A stretch of 64,000 nucleotides of DNA from Nereocystis luetkeana (Eukaryota > Sar > Phaeophyceae > Laminariales > Laminariaceae). The notes beneath the pieces were generated by a model. That model was not told the origin of the DNA and ran no database searches. It saw only the letters and a program-made list of their open reading frames with translations. Shown piece by piece: positions 19,747 to 32,265 of this stretch; the stretch's first letter is position 1; each line of letters starts with the position of its first letter. A program made the translations under genes and the position numbers. The stretch is from contig JARUPZ010000003.1 in the NCBI GenBank assembly GCA_031213475.1, positions 11,255,127 through 11,319,126 on the forward strand, in the 5' to 3' direction.

Positions 19747-20064
19747 CTAGTTGACCAAGATGCAACAAGAATTGCAGCAACCACAAACAAACTTCAAAAC
19801 GCTTTTCTCTATGCCCACCGTCAGATACCGTATACTACAATCAAGATAACATACACACCCTAGGACGAATTTCCAAGCCGAGTTTCTTCTAGGCAAGGGG
19901 GGCAAAAAATGGTGGCCCGTCGAGATATTTCCATAGAAGAATCGCTCGGCGTTTGCACCTTCCCCATTGTCGAGAGAACCAGCTTCGAAATACGTGGGAG
20001 TGTAGTCTACCAGGTAGCGTGTAATACGGGAACACAGACGACAACGAACATCGCGGCTTCCCAC
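19747..20064 (-). CDS. Exon-like ORF, copy 2 of the 544-861 frame
   Basis: Same 105-codon frame as at 544-861, with no visible amino-acid change. No function assigned. Confidence 0.2.
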   Translation of the reverse strand: MGSRDVRCRLCSRITRYLVDYTPTYFEAGSLDNGEGANAERFFYGNISTGHHFLPPLPRRNSAWKFVLGCVCYLDCSIRYLTVGIEKSVLKFVCGCCNSCCILVN

Positions 20065-22841
20065 CCCATATTGATGGGGTAGTGCTCTATTTCATGCATG
20101 CAGCTCTCACGAAGCAGGAGGCTTTTCCTACACCCCCAAAATCATTTCTACAACAACAAACAGCATAACGGAGCAGGGGAGCCGGGGGTGGGGGGAACAG
20201 GGGAGGGGGGGGGGGGGAAGGGGTTGAAAGGCAGTCCCCAACAAGCTCAGTCCCGGTCCGGTGAATGAAGCGTCCTACAAGTACAACCATAGCTGTACTG
20301 CTGCGCACACCAGCCAGGAGATTAGTCCGGCACGGTGCAACGCGTATACAACAGCTGCTGCTGCACTGCTGCTAACACCAGCCAGGAGGAGTTTACTTTA
20401 ACCGAGCCTATACGTTCCGGGTGTGATACGATGCTCCCATGTGGCACGCACGGCGTCTGCTTAACAAACAAGCAGCGCCAGCCTCCCACAGCAGCATCGC
20501 AAAAAAGGGGCGGGGGGCCTCAAATGGTCCCCAGACATGACAGACAACGTTCCCTCCCGGCACGGTGTAGTTAACGCATGTACGGTACGCTAAGCACAAC
20601 AGCCTGGACTAAAAGGAACACTGTACGATGACTGCCCCAATACCCGACACGCTCCCTCCCTACCTCCCCTAACCCCAACACGCGACATGCTCTCCACCCT
20701 GGCACGGTACAAATAATGCACCAATAGATGTAGCGCGCACACCGGCCTGGACGAGAGGCTAGAGAGCACACCTCCCGATCGACCCCTTGCCTGCACCGTC
20801 AATGCTACACAGGTGGCTGGGACCCCTCCCCCCCTGCACAATGTGGGCATAAAATAATCCTTGTGGAGACGTCGAACAATGTAGCACACCAGTATTAACA
20901 GTCGTATACCGAATTGAGAGGTTATCGACACTTTGTGGGGTTCGCTAGATTGTTCTACTTTTCTACAAGGATTTGTTTACGCCTGCATTGTGCAGGGGGG
21001 GGGGTGTCTCGGTCACCTGTGCAATACGCGACGTATCTATGAAACAATCCACCCGAAAGAGCGTGGCGCGCGACTGCCATCCCTCTCCTATTACCCAACA
21101 GGTGGACTCAAAATCAACATGATGAACCCATGAAATCGACGGCTTCTTACTGTTACGACTATATACCACCAACACTAATAACTACGACTGTGCTACATAA
21201 AGCGACACATCATGATGACACAACTAGACTTACTGGACTTGATAATAGTGCTGCTCACTAGAACCTTGATGATGGCCAAAAGTATAATACCTTAGCTGTA
21301 CTGCCCTCTACCTTCTACCTCCACCTAATATATGTATCCCCCCCAAATACAAACCATGGCGGGCGAGCCATATCCACAGAGGCCTTTCCATCTCTAAAAC
21401 AACACGCACCAGTACATACCCTACTGGCCATGGCTATCTAAACCTTTAACATAAACAAAATGACGGGCGAGTCAGTCCCCCTCCAGTCCAAAATATCCCC
21501 CCCCCAAAAAACACAACGAGAGCTGTTCTTCCTCTCCAATCCAATGGCCCTCACAAAGATGAAGGGCGAGTAAGTCCCTTCCCAATCCAACGAAAAAACG
21601 CGCCTCCTTGCACCCATCCATGGCATCAATTCACCCCCGAGACAGTGCAGACAGCCCGCGGTCAGTCGGCGGGATAACCAACCAAACGTTCCGGCTTTTC
21701 CCTTCACTTGTAGGCCTGGGCTTGGCAAGGAGTGCACGTGGTGTGGGGGACACCTCTATCTACCTTCCCTCCCCAACCAAGCAAACACCACGTGCCAGAG
21801 CCATAGCATCTCCTCTCCTCTCCGACCCTCTCCTCTCGTATCCCGAACCGAACCAAAACTGCACGGGCGAGGAGGCTTTTGGCTCTCTCTTCAAAACGAG
21901 AAACAAAACAAAAAACTACCCGTAATGTATGTATTACCAGAGTATCATAGCCACTACTGAGCCAACAAGAGGGTCAGCGCGATGCCCAGATACCGTCGAG
22001 GTTGTCTCTTCAAAAAGTGTGTACGTACACGAATTCGTCGCCTCTCCCTTCCCTCCTATCGGTTCAAAAAAAGACAGCACCGCGGCCGGGAAATTCCCTC
22101 CTCGACATCTATCACCTCCCAAACTCAACGTCGTTTCCAAATCCGAAGCGCTACATACATCGTACTATACAGGCGAGAATCGTATGTAACCTCTCAGAAT
22201 AAAAAGCAACATGCAAAACACTGAAGACGACGTGAGCGAATCACTTTTCCTCCGCGAACACAAACAAAGTTAAAGCCAGATCCATCCCGCTGCTATATAA
22301 CTACTGTAGTAATAGCACCTACCAGTATTCAAAGTCTCAATAAAAGCGGGTACCAAGTGAAGACAAAGAGGGATGACGATAAATCCAAGGTACAAATACG
22401 CCTCCGAAAGATGCACAGCAGTAACCGTGGAAGCGTCTGCTGTAGTATTTGCCGTTCTGTCACCCCCTCCCCCCCCAACAAAAGAGCGCGACGGGGGCGA
22501 ACGCCATTTCCTCTTCAAAAAGCAAGAAACAAAGCATGGATGCCCCATATCTCACTGAGCGCAGAAAAATATCGGTGAATTGAGGCCAAAAGCGTTAGGG
22601 CTCGTCTTTCCTGCCTGGTGTGCCTACCGATATCGTCATCACCACGACCCTCGCCTAAACATCTGGCGGGGTCAGGCAGACAAAAGGCGTACATACGCAT
22701 ACGAGGTGGCACCTCAGCCTTCCTTCCCAGATAGGTAAACACCACGGGCGAGTCTCATCCTTCCTCCCAAAAATGAAAAACGGTACCCTAACAAAAGCAG
22801 GACCGGCGAGCAATGTCTCCCCCAACACAAAACAGTAATGG

Positions 22842-22969
22842 ATCAATCAATCAATCAATCAATCCATACCTCTTCCATCCACCTATCAATCATCCAATCC
22901 ATCCCCCCACCCATCCACCCATTCACCCATCCAACATGCAATCCATCGATCCAACCATCCATGCATCAG
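22842..22969. repeat. ATCA/ATCC microsatellite, copy 2
   Basis: Counterpart of 3623-3754, a few bases shorter. Confidence 0.9.
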
Positions 22970-23584
22970 TCAATAAACCCCCATGATCCCTCTGAAAGCG
23001 CAGAGGACGCGAGCCCGGTGCATTACCGGGGCCGTCGCGTTCGTCTCTAAAAGGTGCCTTGCCTGCCTGGTGTGCCTACCGACATCGCCATCGCCACTGC
23101 CCTCGCCTAAACATCTGGCGAGAGCAGGCACCAGGCCAGCCAGCCAGCCACCTCTCTCCTAGCGCCGCTCCCGAAATAGCGACAGCCGGGGTGTGGCGGA
23201 CTGGGGTGTAACCGCACCAACAACAACATCAGCAACAGCAAACCACCTTAGCCGATCGACTAAATCACTCTCACAATGCACACGGAGGAAGGGGGGGCAT
23301 CGCGACTACCCATCCCGTCGAGCGCGTCCGTTCTCCCCCCGAATCGCGTACCTGTTGCCCCTATTTTTCATCATTATTTTTCCCCTCATTTTTTGTTTGT
23401 TTCGTTTGTTTATTACCATCTCTTCTTTTCCCCGTCGAGCGCGTCCCTTCTTCCCCCGAATTGCGTTCCTGTTTCCCCTTTTTCCTTTTTTGTTGTTGTT
23501 TGTTCATTTGTTTTTTTCGTTTGTTTGCCATTTTTTTCCTTTTTTTTCCCCTCATCGGTTTTTATACTTTCCCCCCCATTTATC

Positions 23585-24480
23585 TTTACAAGAGTCGCCC
23601 GGCCAGACAAGAAGAAGGTCGACAACATCGCCGCCACTGCGCGCGATCCATCGCCTCGATCACATCTACACGTGTGCCTACCCACCCCCACCTTTCTCCC
23701 CTCACCGTCGTCAGGGGGTGGGGCGGCGGGAGCAAGGAGAGCAACACGAACACCGGAGACATCACTGCGAAACAGGTTTTTCTTTACAAGAGTCGCCCGG
23801 CCAGACAAGAAGAAGGTCGACAACATCGCCGCCACTGCGCGCGATCCATCGCCTCGATCACATCTACACGTGTGCCTACCCACCCCTACCTTTCTCCCCT
23901 CACCGTCGTCAGGGGGTGGGGCGGCGGGAGCAAATAGAGCAACACGAACACCGGAGACATCACTGCGAAACAGGCCTCGCCTTTTCTATATAAGAGTCAC
24001 CCGGCCAGACAAGAAGAGGGTCGACAACATCGCCGCCACTGCGCGCGATCCATCGCCTCTATCACATCTACACGTGTGCCTACCCCACACCCACCTTTCT
24101 CCCCTCACCGTCGTCAGGGGGTGGGGCGGCGGGAGCAAATAGAGCAACACGAACACCGGAGACATCACTGCGAAACAGGCCTCGCCTTTTCTATATAAGA
24201 GCCACCCGGCCAGACAAGAAGAGGGTCGACAACATCGCCGCCACTGCGCGCGATCCATCGCCTCTATCACATCTACACGTGTGCCTACCCACCCCTACCT
24301 TTCTCCCCTCACCGTCGTCAGGGGGTGGGGCGGCGGGAGCAATGAGAGCAACACGAACACCGGGGAACTCACCACGTAGCAGGTCTCGCGAGGAAAACAA
24401 AAGGTCGACCAGACCGCCGCTACCGCGTGAGACCCATCGCCTCCATCACGCATACAATTATGTCCACCCCACCCCTACCC
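23585..24480. repeat. Nested ~200-bp satellite, four units plus degenerate unit
   Basis: Copy 2 counterpart, with starts at 23585, 23783, 23987 and 24192, then a degenerate unit. One more unit than copy 1. Confidence 0.92.
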
Positions 24481-24703
24481 CATCCTCCTTTCCCCCCCCC
24501 CCTACCCCTCCCACCACATGCCAAATGACAAAAAAAAAAAACACACACACACACAGGAGTATCCGGCGGAGGCATCTCTACACGTAGTCCACTGTCATCG
24601 CCATCGCGGCAGACACCGCCTCCGCCGTCAATCAACACCGCCACCGCTGCCACTGCAGTCCTAGGCCCTCAGGATGCCGATGAGGCGCATATACCTGGAG
24701 CGT

Positions 24704-24789
24704 GGAGTAGGGTGGGGAAGGTTGAGGTCGGCTGAGGTGAGGTAGGGTGGGGTGAGGTGCGGTGGGGTGAGGTGGAGTGCAGTGGGGTA
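24704..24789. repeat. G-rich GGTGA minisatellite, copy 2 (short)
   Basis: Counterpart of 5278-5437, contracted to roughly half. Confidence 0.9.
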
Positions 24790-25744
24790 TAATAGAACTA
24801 CATACTTAGATCACAACCCCTGAGCGTGCTCGGTTGGTGCATCCCTGGCCTCTCAGAGCTCCCACTTCCAAACCGCCTTCTTTCATTACTTGCCGGACCT
24901 TTCCAGCAGTTCTTTCTTTTCTCGAGGGATGCATGAACGGGCTTTGTCTGGCTTCGATTTATGATTTTTGATAGAGTATGTACGAGTTTATAAAGGTCGT
25001 TCGGGAGGGAAAGATAATATTCAAGCGGTGCTTATCTTTGCGACCACGCTGAAATTGAAAGAGGGAGGTGTGCAGTTTGAACACCAACGTTATCGAGCTG
25101 GCGAACGACGGCCACGGTGAGCACCGGGCTTCACGCGGGGCGGGCGACGGGGCTGATTGTGGCAGAGAGTGATAAAAGCTTTACCCGGACCGAATCGGTA
25201 GCGAGGTGGTCGCGAGAGGGGCGGGCGGCGTACGAGGCTGAGAGAAGCTCTTCTGTGCGATTTGTTTTTTTTCTTCTTTTCGACCGGGTGTAAGGTGTTC
25301 CAATCAGACAGAACAAATATTACACGAGAGGGAACGGGGATTTTTTTTCCTTTCCGAGTGTTCGGTTTCATTTTCATTGTTTTTGCTGCTGTGCCGTGCT
25401 GTGCTTTCGCTTTCTTCGAACATGCAGTACAGGCATAGAGCATATCGAAAGAAGAAAATAAGTACAGACAGTAGTACCCTACCTGGGGTGTATGTACGTA
25501 CGTACGACATCCGCGACGCGAAGCGTATATGTGGCATCCAAGCTGACGTCGGAGCTGTTTTTTCCTGAAGCATGGCGGCGGGACTCTTGGCATTATCAAG
25601 TCGCCGGTTTGCAATTACGATCCTTGAAAACACTAAACTCAATCGTGGACCTCTGTTCGCTTCGCGTAATTTGATGTACTTTTTTCCTTCCTGAGCGAGC
25701 GTAGCGGGCGGCGTAGGCCGCCCGCGGAGCGAAGCGCCTTGTAT
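24786..25744. repeat. Module P, first copy, in unit 2
   Basis: Counterpart of 5435-6391 with the same internal shortening. Confidence 0.8.
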
Positions 25745-27877
25745 ACAGCTATGATACTAAATACTCGTAATAATTTGCCATTTTTGGTGTAATGTTGTCC
25801 TATATAGAAAGCGAAAACAACTTTCATCCGTGAGTTGACAAGAATAGTAACCACTCAGTTCCCACGCTGTATTTCGAAACGGGTGGGTACGCTACCCGTA
25901 TGATACAATGTTGAGCGAATCAAATCATGTCCCATTTACGGCTTCCCACGTATATCGTATCTCCCCCCAGTGTCTTATACCTGGTATGCACTAAAGAACA
26001 AAGGACTGCTGCTCCACCTACTACCGGTATGACAATAGCAAGCCGTTAGGAAGAGCTGTCCAAAACCGTACAAAACCGCGTCTTCTGAAAATTGCTCATA
26101 TCACGAAGAACGGAACACCTTTTCCGCGTGCATCGGTGGTGCAGGGCGGAAGACGTTGTGTGGGAAAAACAGAACAAAACAAAACATCAAAAGCATCGAG
26201 TATCTTCGTTGAGCGTTTTTGCGATATTTGAGGATCCTCGAACAAACACCCCCCGAATATGATAAACGTGCACCTCAGTGCTGGGGAAGCTCGCGGGGTT
26301 TGGGCTGTACGGACCCTATGTTCTTGTCTGCTTTTGTTCTTGTGTTCTGCTGTGTTAGCCTTCATTATTTGTATTCTACATACTCATGCTGATGATCTTC
26401 TATCGTATCATACCAGGCATGTTATGGTCTTCTCAGGGTATGTTCTTGTGTGCTTACCGTATGTTCTTGCGTTCTTGCGATATATGGTACTGGTACATGT
26501 TCTTGCGTTATTTCGGTATGTCACTGTGTTCTTACCATGTGTGTTTGTGTGGTGCTATCAGCTGGATGCTGTACCGGGTTCTTCTGTACCAGGTATACTC
26601 TGTGTTGTGTTTCATGTGCAAGATTGAACGTAGGAAGGAAGTCTGGGATTTGTCTAGCGGTGTTGAATCTACTGTAAATACGAAAAGTCGAGAGGAGACC
26701 AGCAAACCGTTCAGAGCAGGCAGCAACTTCACGCACAAGTTGGGTCGAACGTACGGCAAAACTCGATTGGAATACGTATATTACAGTGGAAAGGAGCACC
26801 CGACAGGATGTAAACAACAGGATCACCGTTTGATAGGATGCTTTTACTGTTGTAGAGTTGGTGTCGAGTCATCATTTTAACACTTGGGCCGAGAGAACCC
26901 TTACCATTGTCAACGTACATACTGTATGCGAATAGAAAACGTTATGGGATCATTCGTGAACAGGCGACAAAGGCACTGAGGGAATTGGTTGGGATAGGAG
27001 ACAAGGCTTGGTATAAGACATACCGGGAGAGTATGCGCTACCAGTATATCATTTCTGGCAGGGTGCGAGGGGTAACCAGCAGTAGATTGGCAGCGTCGGG
27101 TGTACACGCTCAGGCGACCCAACGAGAAGGGAGAGGGAAGAGTGACACATTTGTGGTTTGTGGTGTGTGTAGGAGCGAACAGAGAAGGCGAGGAGAGGGT
27201 GTCCTCTGGAGCATTGACTCAGAATGCAAAAAAGGCCGGGGGTACTCAATTCAACCAGGCCGAAGGAGCATGGTGGGCAGGGGGGGGGGGGTGTACTCGA
27301 TGTCATGCATGGCCGCAGTCGTATGCGGGGAGGGGGAAGAGATGAAGGAAGGGACAAAATACCAAGTTGTTGAGATGGGGCAGGGATGTGGGGGTTAAAT
27401 AGGCCAAGAGCGTATTTCGAGTATATAGGAGGTTACACAGGCTGTGCATTTCTACAGTACACTAGTAGTACCTCGTATAAGCAGTGAGGTTGGGTGCAAA
27501 GCCAAGGGTCAATATCCAACCAATAACTCCACAATCATGAACACATAAACGTAGCTAGCGTGTGGTGTTGTCCTGCTATTTTACGTTCGTGGGTTCTTGT
27601 CTTCTATTCTTGTTCTTTCGCTTTAATATCGTAGTGTGCTCGTGTATTTCTTTGTGTTTGTCTGCTCTGGTTGTGTGCGTCGTCATTTCTACCCAACGCC
27701 ATCAGTACACCCAGTGTCTTCCCTAACTGATCATCCCACCGAGATACATATCAATGATATGGTCACAAACGGTGAGACAGAGAAAACCTAAAGACTTGCA
27801 CCTGAATCGAGGTAGGAGCAGATTTAATGCCAACGCACCGGGTACGAAAACACCACCAGACTAAAGAGCCCAAAAAG

Positions 27878-27966
27878 AGGTAGGGTGGGGTGGGGTGAGC
27901 TGGGGTGGGGTGGGGTGGGGTGAGGTGAGGTGGGGTGGGGTGAGGGGGTGGAGCGGGGTGAGGTCA
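27878..27966. repeat. Second G-rich GGTGA minisatellite, copy 2
   Basis: Counterpart of 8399-8475. Confidence 0.88.
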
Positions 27967-28207
27967 GATAGAGTGAGTTATTTCTATATGTCATTGAGTT
28001 ATTACCATGTGTGTTTGTGTGGTGCTATCAGCTGGATGCTGTACCGCGTTCTTCTGTACCAGGTGGCGGGTCGGGTCGGATCAGGTCAGGAGGTTTTGAA
28101 ATCTCGCGGGTCGGGTCGGGTCAGCCGACTCGACCCGACCCGACCCGTGAGGTTTGACCTGACCCGTCAAAAGCCCAGACAATTACATGAGAGGGTATGG
28201 AGATTGT

Positions 28208-28968
28208 TCCCTATGCTATGCGGTTTGATTTTTGAGCTTCAGATTTTGACCCGGTCGCTTTTTCAGATGTGAACTTGGCAAATCAAAAGTAGTCTCCTAT
28301 GCGGAAAGATAAAAACCAGATTTATTGTGCGTGCAGAAATTCGAGCAAAAACCGAGACCAACGGCTGTTGTTGTGGTCTGGCGCCGCGAAGAGGCGCGCT
28401 AGTTGTTGCGCTGCACTGCGCGTAGGACCCAAGCGTCCGAGCCAAGGTTGACTGCCTCTGGTCTGGCGGCGAAGACACGTGGGGAGTGCGCTAGAGCCAG
28501 CCTGTCTTAGTATTTAGTGTTTCACAATGTGATTGTGACTGCTGCTGCTGTACAGCAGTGTAGTCTACGAGTACGTATCCACAGGGAGAGGTGCGCGCCG
28601 AGTGCGCTTCTCTTGGTCTCTAGGCCCGAGCCCGCGACAGCCGACTGCAGTGGCCACGGAGAGACGCGCCGCCCGCCGACCGCGCGTCGGGCGCGAAGCA
28701 ACGTCGCCATACAGCTGTGTCACCATCCAACTCATCGACTCATCGATCGTTCTGCTGCTGTTTGCTGTCGCGGATAACATCTTGAATTTAGACAGCATGC
28801 CATTTATCGATTTGAAAATCTGATGACCCAAAATACGACGACTTGGGTCATCTGATTATCAAAATCGATTTTTTTCGTTCGGATTTTGCATATTTGGACA
28901 GCATCATCAGGGGCATTCATTTTTGAGATCGAAAAAATACAATTCTGACGCTCAAAATCGAACCGCAT
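28208..28968. mobile_element. TIR element A, unit 2, right end truncated
   Basis: Counterpart of 8728-9496 with the same truncation at CCGCAT. Confidence 0.65.
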
Positions 28969-29481
28969 GGAGCTCTTGGCATTTGCAAGTCGCCTCTTTG
29001 CTCCCGATCGTTTGGACGATAATTTGCGTTCGTTCCATTCTTCCTCGTGAGCGAGCGCAGCGGAATCATCGCAAATGAAAGGCCAACGTGCTTGGTACGA
29101 AAACAGAAAGCACAGGCGAAGCAAGCCGAACAAGAAAATTGTACCAGAGGCACATCGCATTTTGCAGAGGACATAACAGTCAAGCCAGAGAACCCAAATA
29201 CGCAGGGAACTTAGCTGGGACTTGTGGCAAAACAGAGAGAGGGAGCAAAACGAGATATCTTAGGGGAGAGGCAGGCTACGTGCCGGAATAGGATCTGCAA
29301 CAACAGCAGCAGTAGAGGAGTACGTAGAGGATCTACTGCTGTTGGTACAGCAGTCCGAACCTGTTTAGGAGTGCAGTCCCGTTTGGGGGACAAACCATTC
29401 AAATGCTAAGTAATTTGTCCCCAAAACGGGACTGCAGTCCCATTCCAGGGTTAACAAACAGTAGGTAATGCTGTGTACCAG

Positions 29482-29691
29482 GTATACGGAGTGGCACCTG
29501 TGGTAGACCGTGTTCTGAACGACATGTGTGAGGCGGTTCAAACCAACGTGATTGTCGCAAGCAAACCCACACCCGAACGAGAAAAGTATCCGCCCTACGT
29601 ACCCACCTTAGAGTCAGGCACGAGGGCAAAAGCCCTACCTGCACTATGCCCCGCCCCCGCCCCCCACCGCGTGTCCCTAGATAAACAATAA
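29482..29691 (+). CDS. Exon-like ORF, unit 2, stop lost
   Basis: Counterpart of 9961-10089. The terminal TGA is TTA, so the frame reads on to 29691 through low-complexity proline-rich sequence. Confidence 0.18.
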   Translation, partial: VYGVAPVVDRVLNDMCEAVQTNVIVASKPTPEREKYPPYVPTLESGTRAKALPALCPAPAPHRVSLDKQ

Positions 29692-30263
29692 ATCACCCAC
29701 CTATGAATAGTCGTAGTCTCCATTGTTGTGGCGACTGCAGGACTCCGCACCTAACGGCGGCTTCGGTGGGGGCTTCGGCAGGGCAAGGCTTCTTCACCTT
29801 CGCCTTCGTCTCCAATCCCTTCCACACTCTCTGACCCTTGACGCCACCTGCCTTGAGGGGTGGGTGCCACCGCCGCGGCCCCCCACCCCCGTCCCCGCCC
29901 CCACCCCCACGTGCGCTGTGATGTTCTGTGCGCTGTGTGCACAGGACTCTTGTGGACACAGGATCCAAAATTGTATTTTACACGTATAGATATGGAGGCT
30001 TTATTCTGTCGGGCGAAAAATGAAAACCAAACGTTGCAAAGGCACCTGTTTTTCAGCGTGTGTGCTGCTAGTCGCTGCTGTGGTATCTCTCTAGGTGGCT
30101 GACACGCCTCGCAATTCCCATGGGTGGGAGATGCTGAAGACGCTGTTGGAGCAAAATAATCGACATAGGAGCAGGTGCTGAGATCGGGGAGCATCATTCT
30201 ACACAGCATCCCTCCGTCGTCGAGCGAAAGTCCTATCATGAGAAGACAGCAGCAGCGTACACC

Positions 30264-30402
30264 ATGGGCAATGCCTCGTCCCACACCTACGCTGGCGGAG
30301 CGCACCGTCGGCCGCCGATGCTCGCGTGATACTTCAGCACGACCTGTCCAAAGTGGTCTACGTGAAAAAGCTGGCGAACGGGGAATTCATCAAGAGCTAC
30401 CA
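30264..30402 (+). pseudogene. VPS15-like first exon, frameshifted
   Basis: Counterpart of 10742-10881 with one A deleted (GCGCAACCG to GCGCACCG near 30302), which ends the frame at a TGA about nine codons later. The donor GTGAGT at 30403 is intact. A frameshift in one copy indicates no protein constraint on this copy. Confidence 0.55.
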
Positions 30403-30467
30403 GTGAGTGGAGAAAGTGCAACATCGTCTTTGTTGTGAGACCTCGAGACCTTGTTGGTACTCGTAGC

Positions 30468-30848
30468 CTCCTTGCTTTGCCTTGCTTGCCTTGCTTGCCT
30501 GGCTTGCCTGGCTTGCCTTGCTTGCCTCGTTTGGCTAGCTTGCCTCGCTTGTCTTGCCTTGCTCGCCTTGCCTTGCTTGCCTTGCTTGCCTTGCTTGCCT
30601 TGCTTTGCCTTGCCTGCCTTGCTTGCCTTGCTTGCCTTGCTTGCCTTGCTTGCCTTGCTTGCCTTGCTTGTCTTGCTTGCCTTGCTTGCCTTGCTTGCCT
30701 TGCTGACCTCGCTCGCCTTGCTTGCCTTGCCTGGCCTTGCTTGCCTTGCTTGCCTTGCTTGCCTTGCTTGCCTTGCTTGCCTTGCTTTGCCTTGCTTGTC
30801 TTGCTTGCCTGCTTGCTTCTCTGCCTTGCTTCTCTGCCGTGCTTGCTC
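30468..30848. repeat. 9-bp TTGCCTTGC minisatellite, unit 2
   Basis: Counterpart of 10949-11646, contracted to about 0.38 kb. Confidence 0.95.
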
Positions 30849-31191
30849 GCTCACCGTATCTACCTTGCCTTGCCTATATTATTTGCCGTGATTATCTGTT
30901 GGCCTGCTGCCTTCCTTTCTGTCTGTCTGTCTGCCTGCCTGTCTGCTTGTGCCGCCAACATCTCCCCTAGTTTGAAGGCCGTTCCGTCACGTTGTGTACA
31001 CAAACGCGCGTACTTAAAGACTTGTGGATCACCCATGTGATCGCCATGCCGAAAGACGAAGTATGGTACTCATGGGTGTGTCTCAACCCCCCCCAGAGAG
31101 CATTGGAACGAACCGAATGGAATATTATTTGCCGCATGAATTGGTGTTGATTGGCTGTCGGAAACGAATAGATTCAGTGCAGCCCGAGTAA

Positions 31192-31503
31192 AACAGTATT
31201 TCTAGGAAGAGGAAGAAGAAGTGTTGCACCCCTTTTTCTTGTTTGGGAGGACCGAACGGCCCGACCGAACAGGAACAAATAGCAGATTATTTGAAGCAGA
31301 TGGACACCACCGAAGACCCGAAGATGGATGTGGACACCAATTTGCTGTGGTATGTGCAAAATATACCGTTCGTGCCGATTCAGCTGGCGAGGCCCAGGAT
31401 TCTGCATGGTCCCAAACACGTTTTTGTAGGTAGGAACGGAACGAATGACCACGAACAGCCTCGTTCCGTTCCGCCCGTTCCCATGCTCTTCGGTGGCAGT
31501 TAA
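31192..31503 (+). CDS. Exon-like ORF with basic start, unit 2
   Basis: Counterpart of 11989-12300, open throughout, with an R to Q change after LLWYV. Unknown function. Confidence 0.2.
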   Translation, partial: NSISRKRKKKCCTPFSCLGGPNGPTEQEQIADYLKQMDTTEDPKMDVDTNLLWYVQNIPFVPIQLARPRILHGPKHVFVGRNGTNDHEQPRSVPPVPMLFGGS

Positions 31504-31993
31504 GACACGCCCTCTGTATGTGATCATTCCATCACACCCCATGACTGTTATGTATTGGCTTGACACCCAGCACCCGTATTTGTTCAAGCAGCACAAGCAG
31601 CAGCAGCTACAGTGAGGACGCACCTCCCTTACATGAGGATAACTGTTATTGGGCCGGCAAATAGAACATAGTTGCTGTAGAGGTGCATACTTTACATAAC
31701 TGACCTTGTTTCGCGAATAGGCTTTTTTGTTTTCCTTGATTTTGTTGCATTTCGCTCTTTTTTATGTTGTTTGTCCACACGTCCTTCCAATGCCCACTTG
31801 CGACCACTATCATCAATGTCAAGGTCTTGAACTTGCGTTATTGAGTCGGCGTTTTCAGGGGGCAATATTTACGAAAACGCCATAATACTGTAGACCCAGC
31901 AGTATGTGTGTATGTGCAAGAGCACAGCTGTGGTCCAGGGACACCGTACGAGTATCATACCTGGTATATACTTGGTATAAACAACAACACCGC

Positions 31994-32026
31994 ACCCTAA
32001 CCTCACCCTAACCCTAACCCTAACCC
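31994..32026. repeat. Interstitial telomere-like repeats, unit 2
   Basis: Counterpart with CCCTAACCTCACCCTAA followed by two further CCCTAA repeats; it is less degenerate than unit 1. Confidence 0.85.
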
Positions 32027-32055
32027 ACCCCACCTCACCCCACCCCACCCCACGC

Positions 32056-32265
32056 TCGAGCTATACGCGCCTCGCCGACGTCCTGGAGGCCTAGGACGAT
32101 ACTGGCAATTGCACAAGCGACCACCGTCTCCTCCTGATGATGAACCACCTGGACTATCCGGAGCAGCGGAAGCGCCTCGGGCCATATAAGCTAAAAGGCG
32201 CCTTCTATGTCGAGGACTCCACCGCAGCCGCGACCACACGCAGCAGTCATTTCTGCACGCAATGA
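32056..32265 (+). pseudogene. Degenerate exon-like frame, unit 2 (one TAG fewer)
   Basis: Counterpart of 12853-13062. Codon 44 at 32185-32187 is TAT, leaving an open run from codon 14 to the terminal TGA at 32263-32265. Confidence 0.25.
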
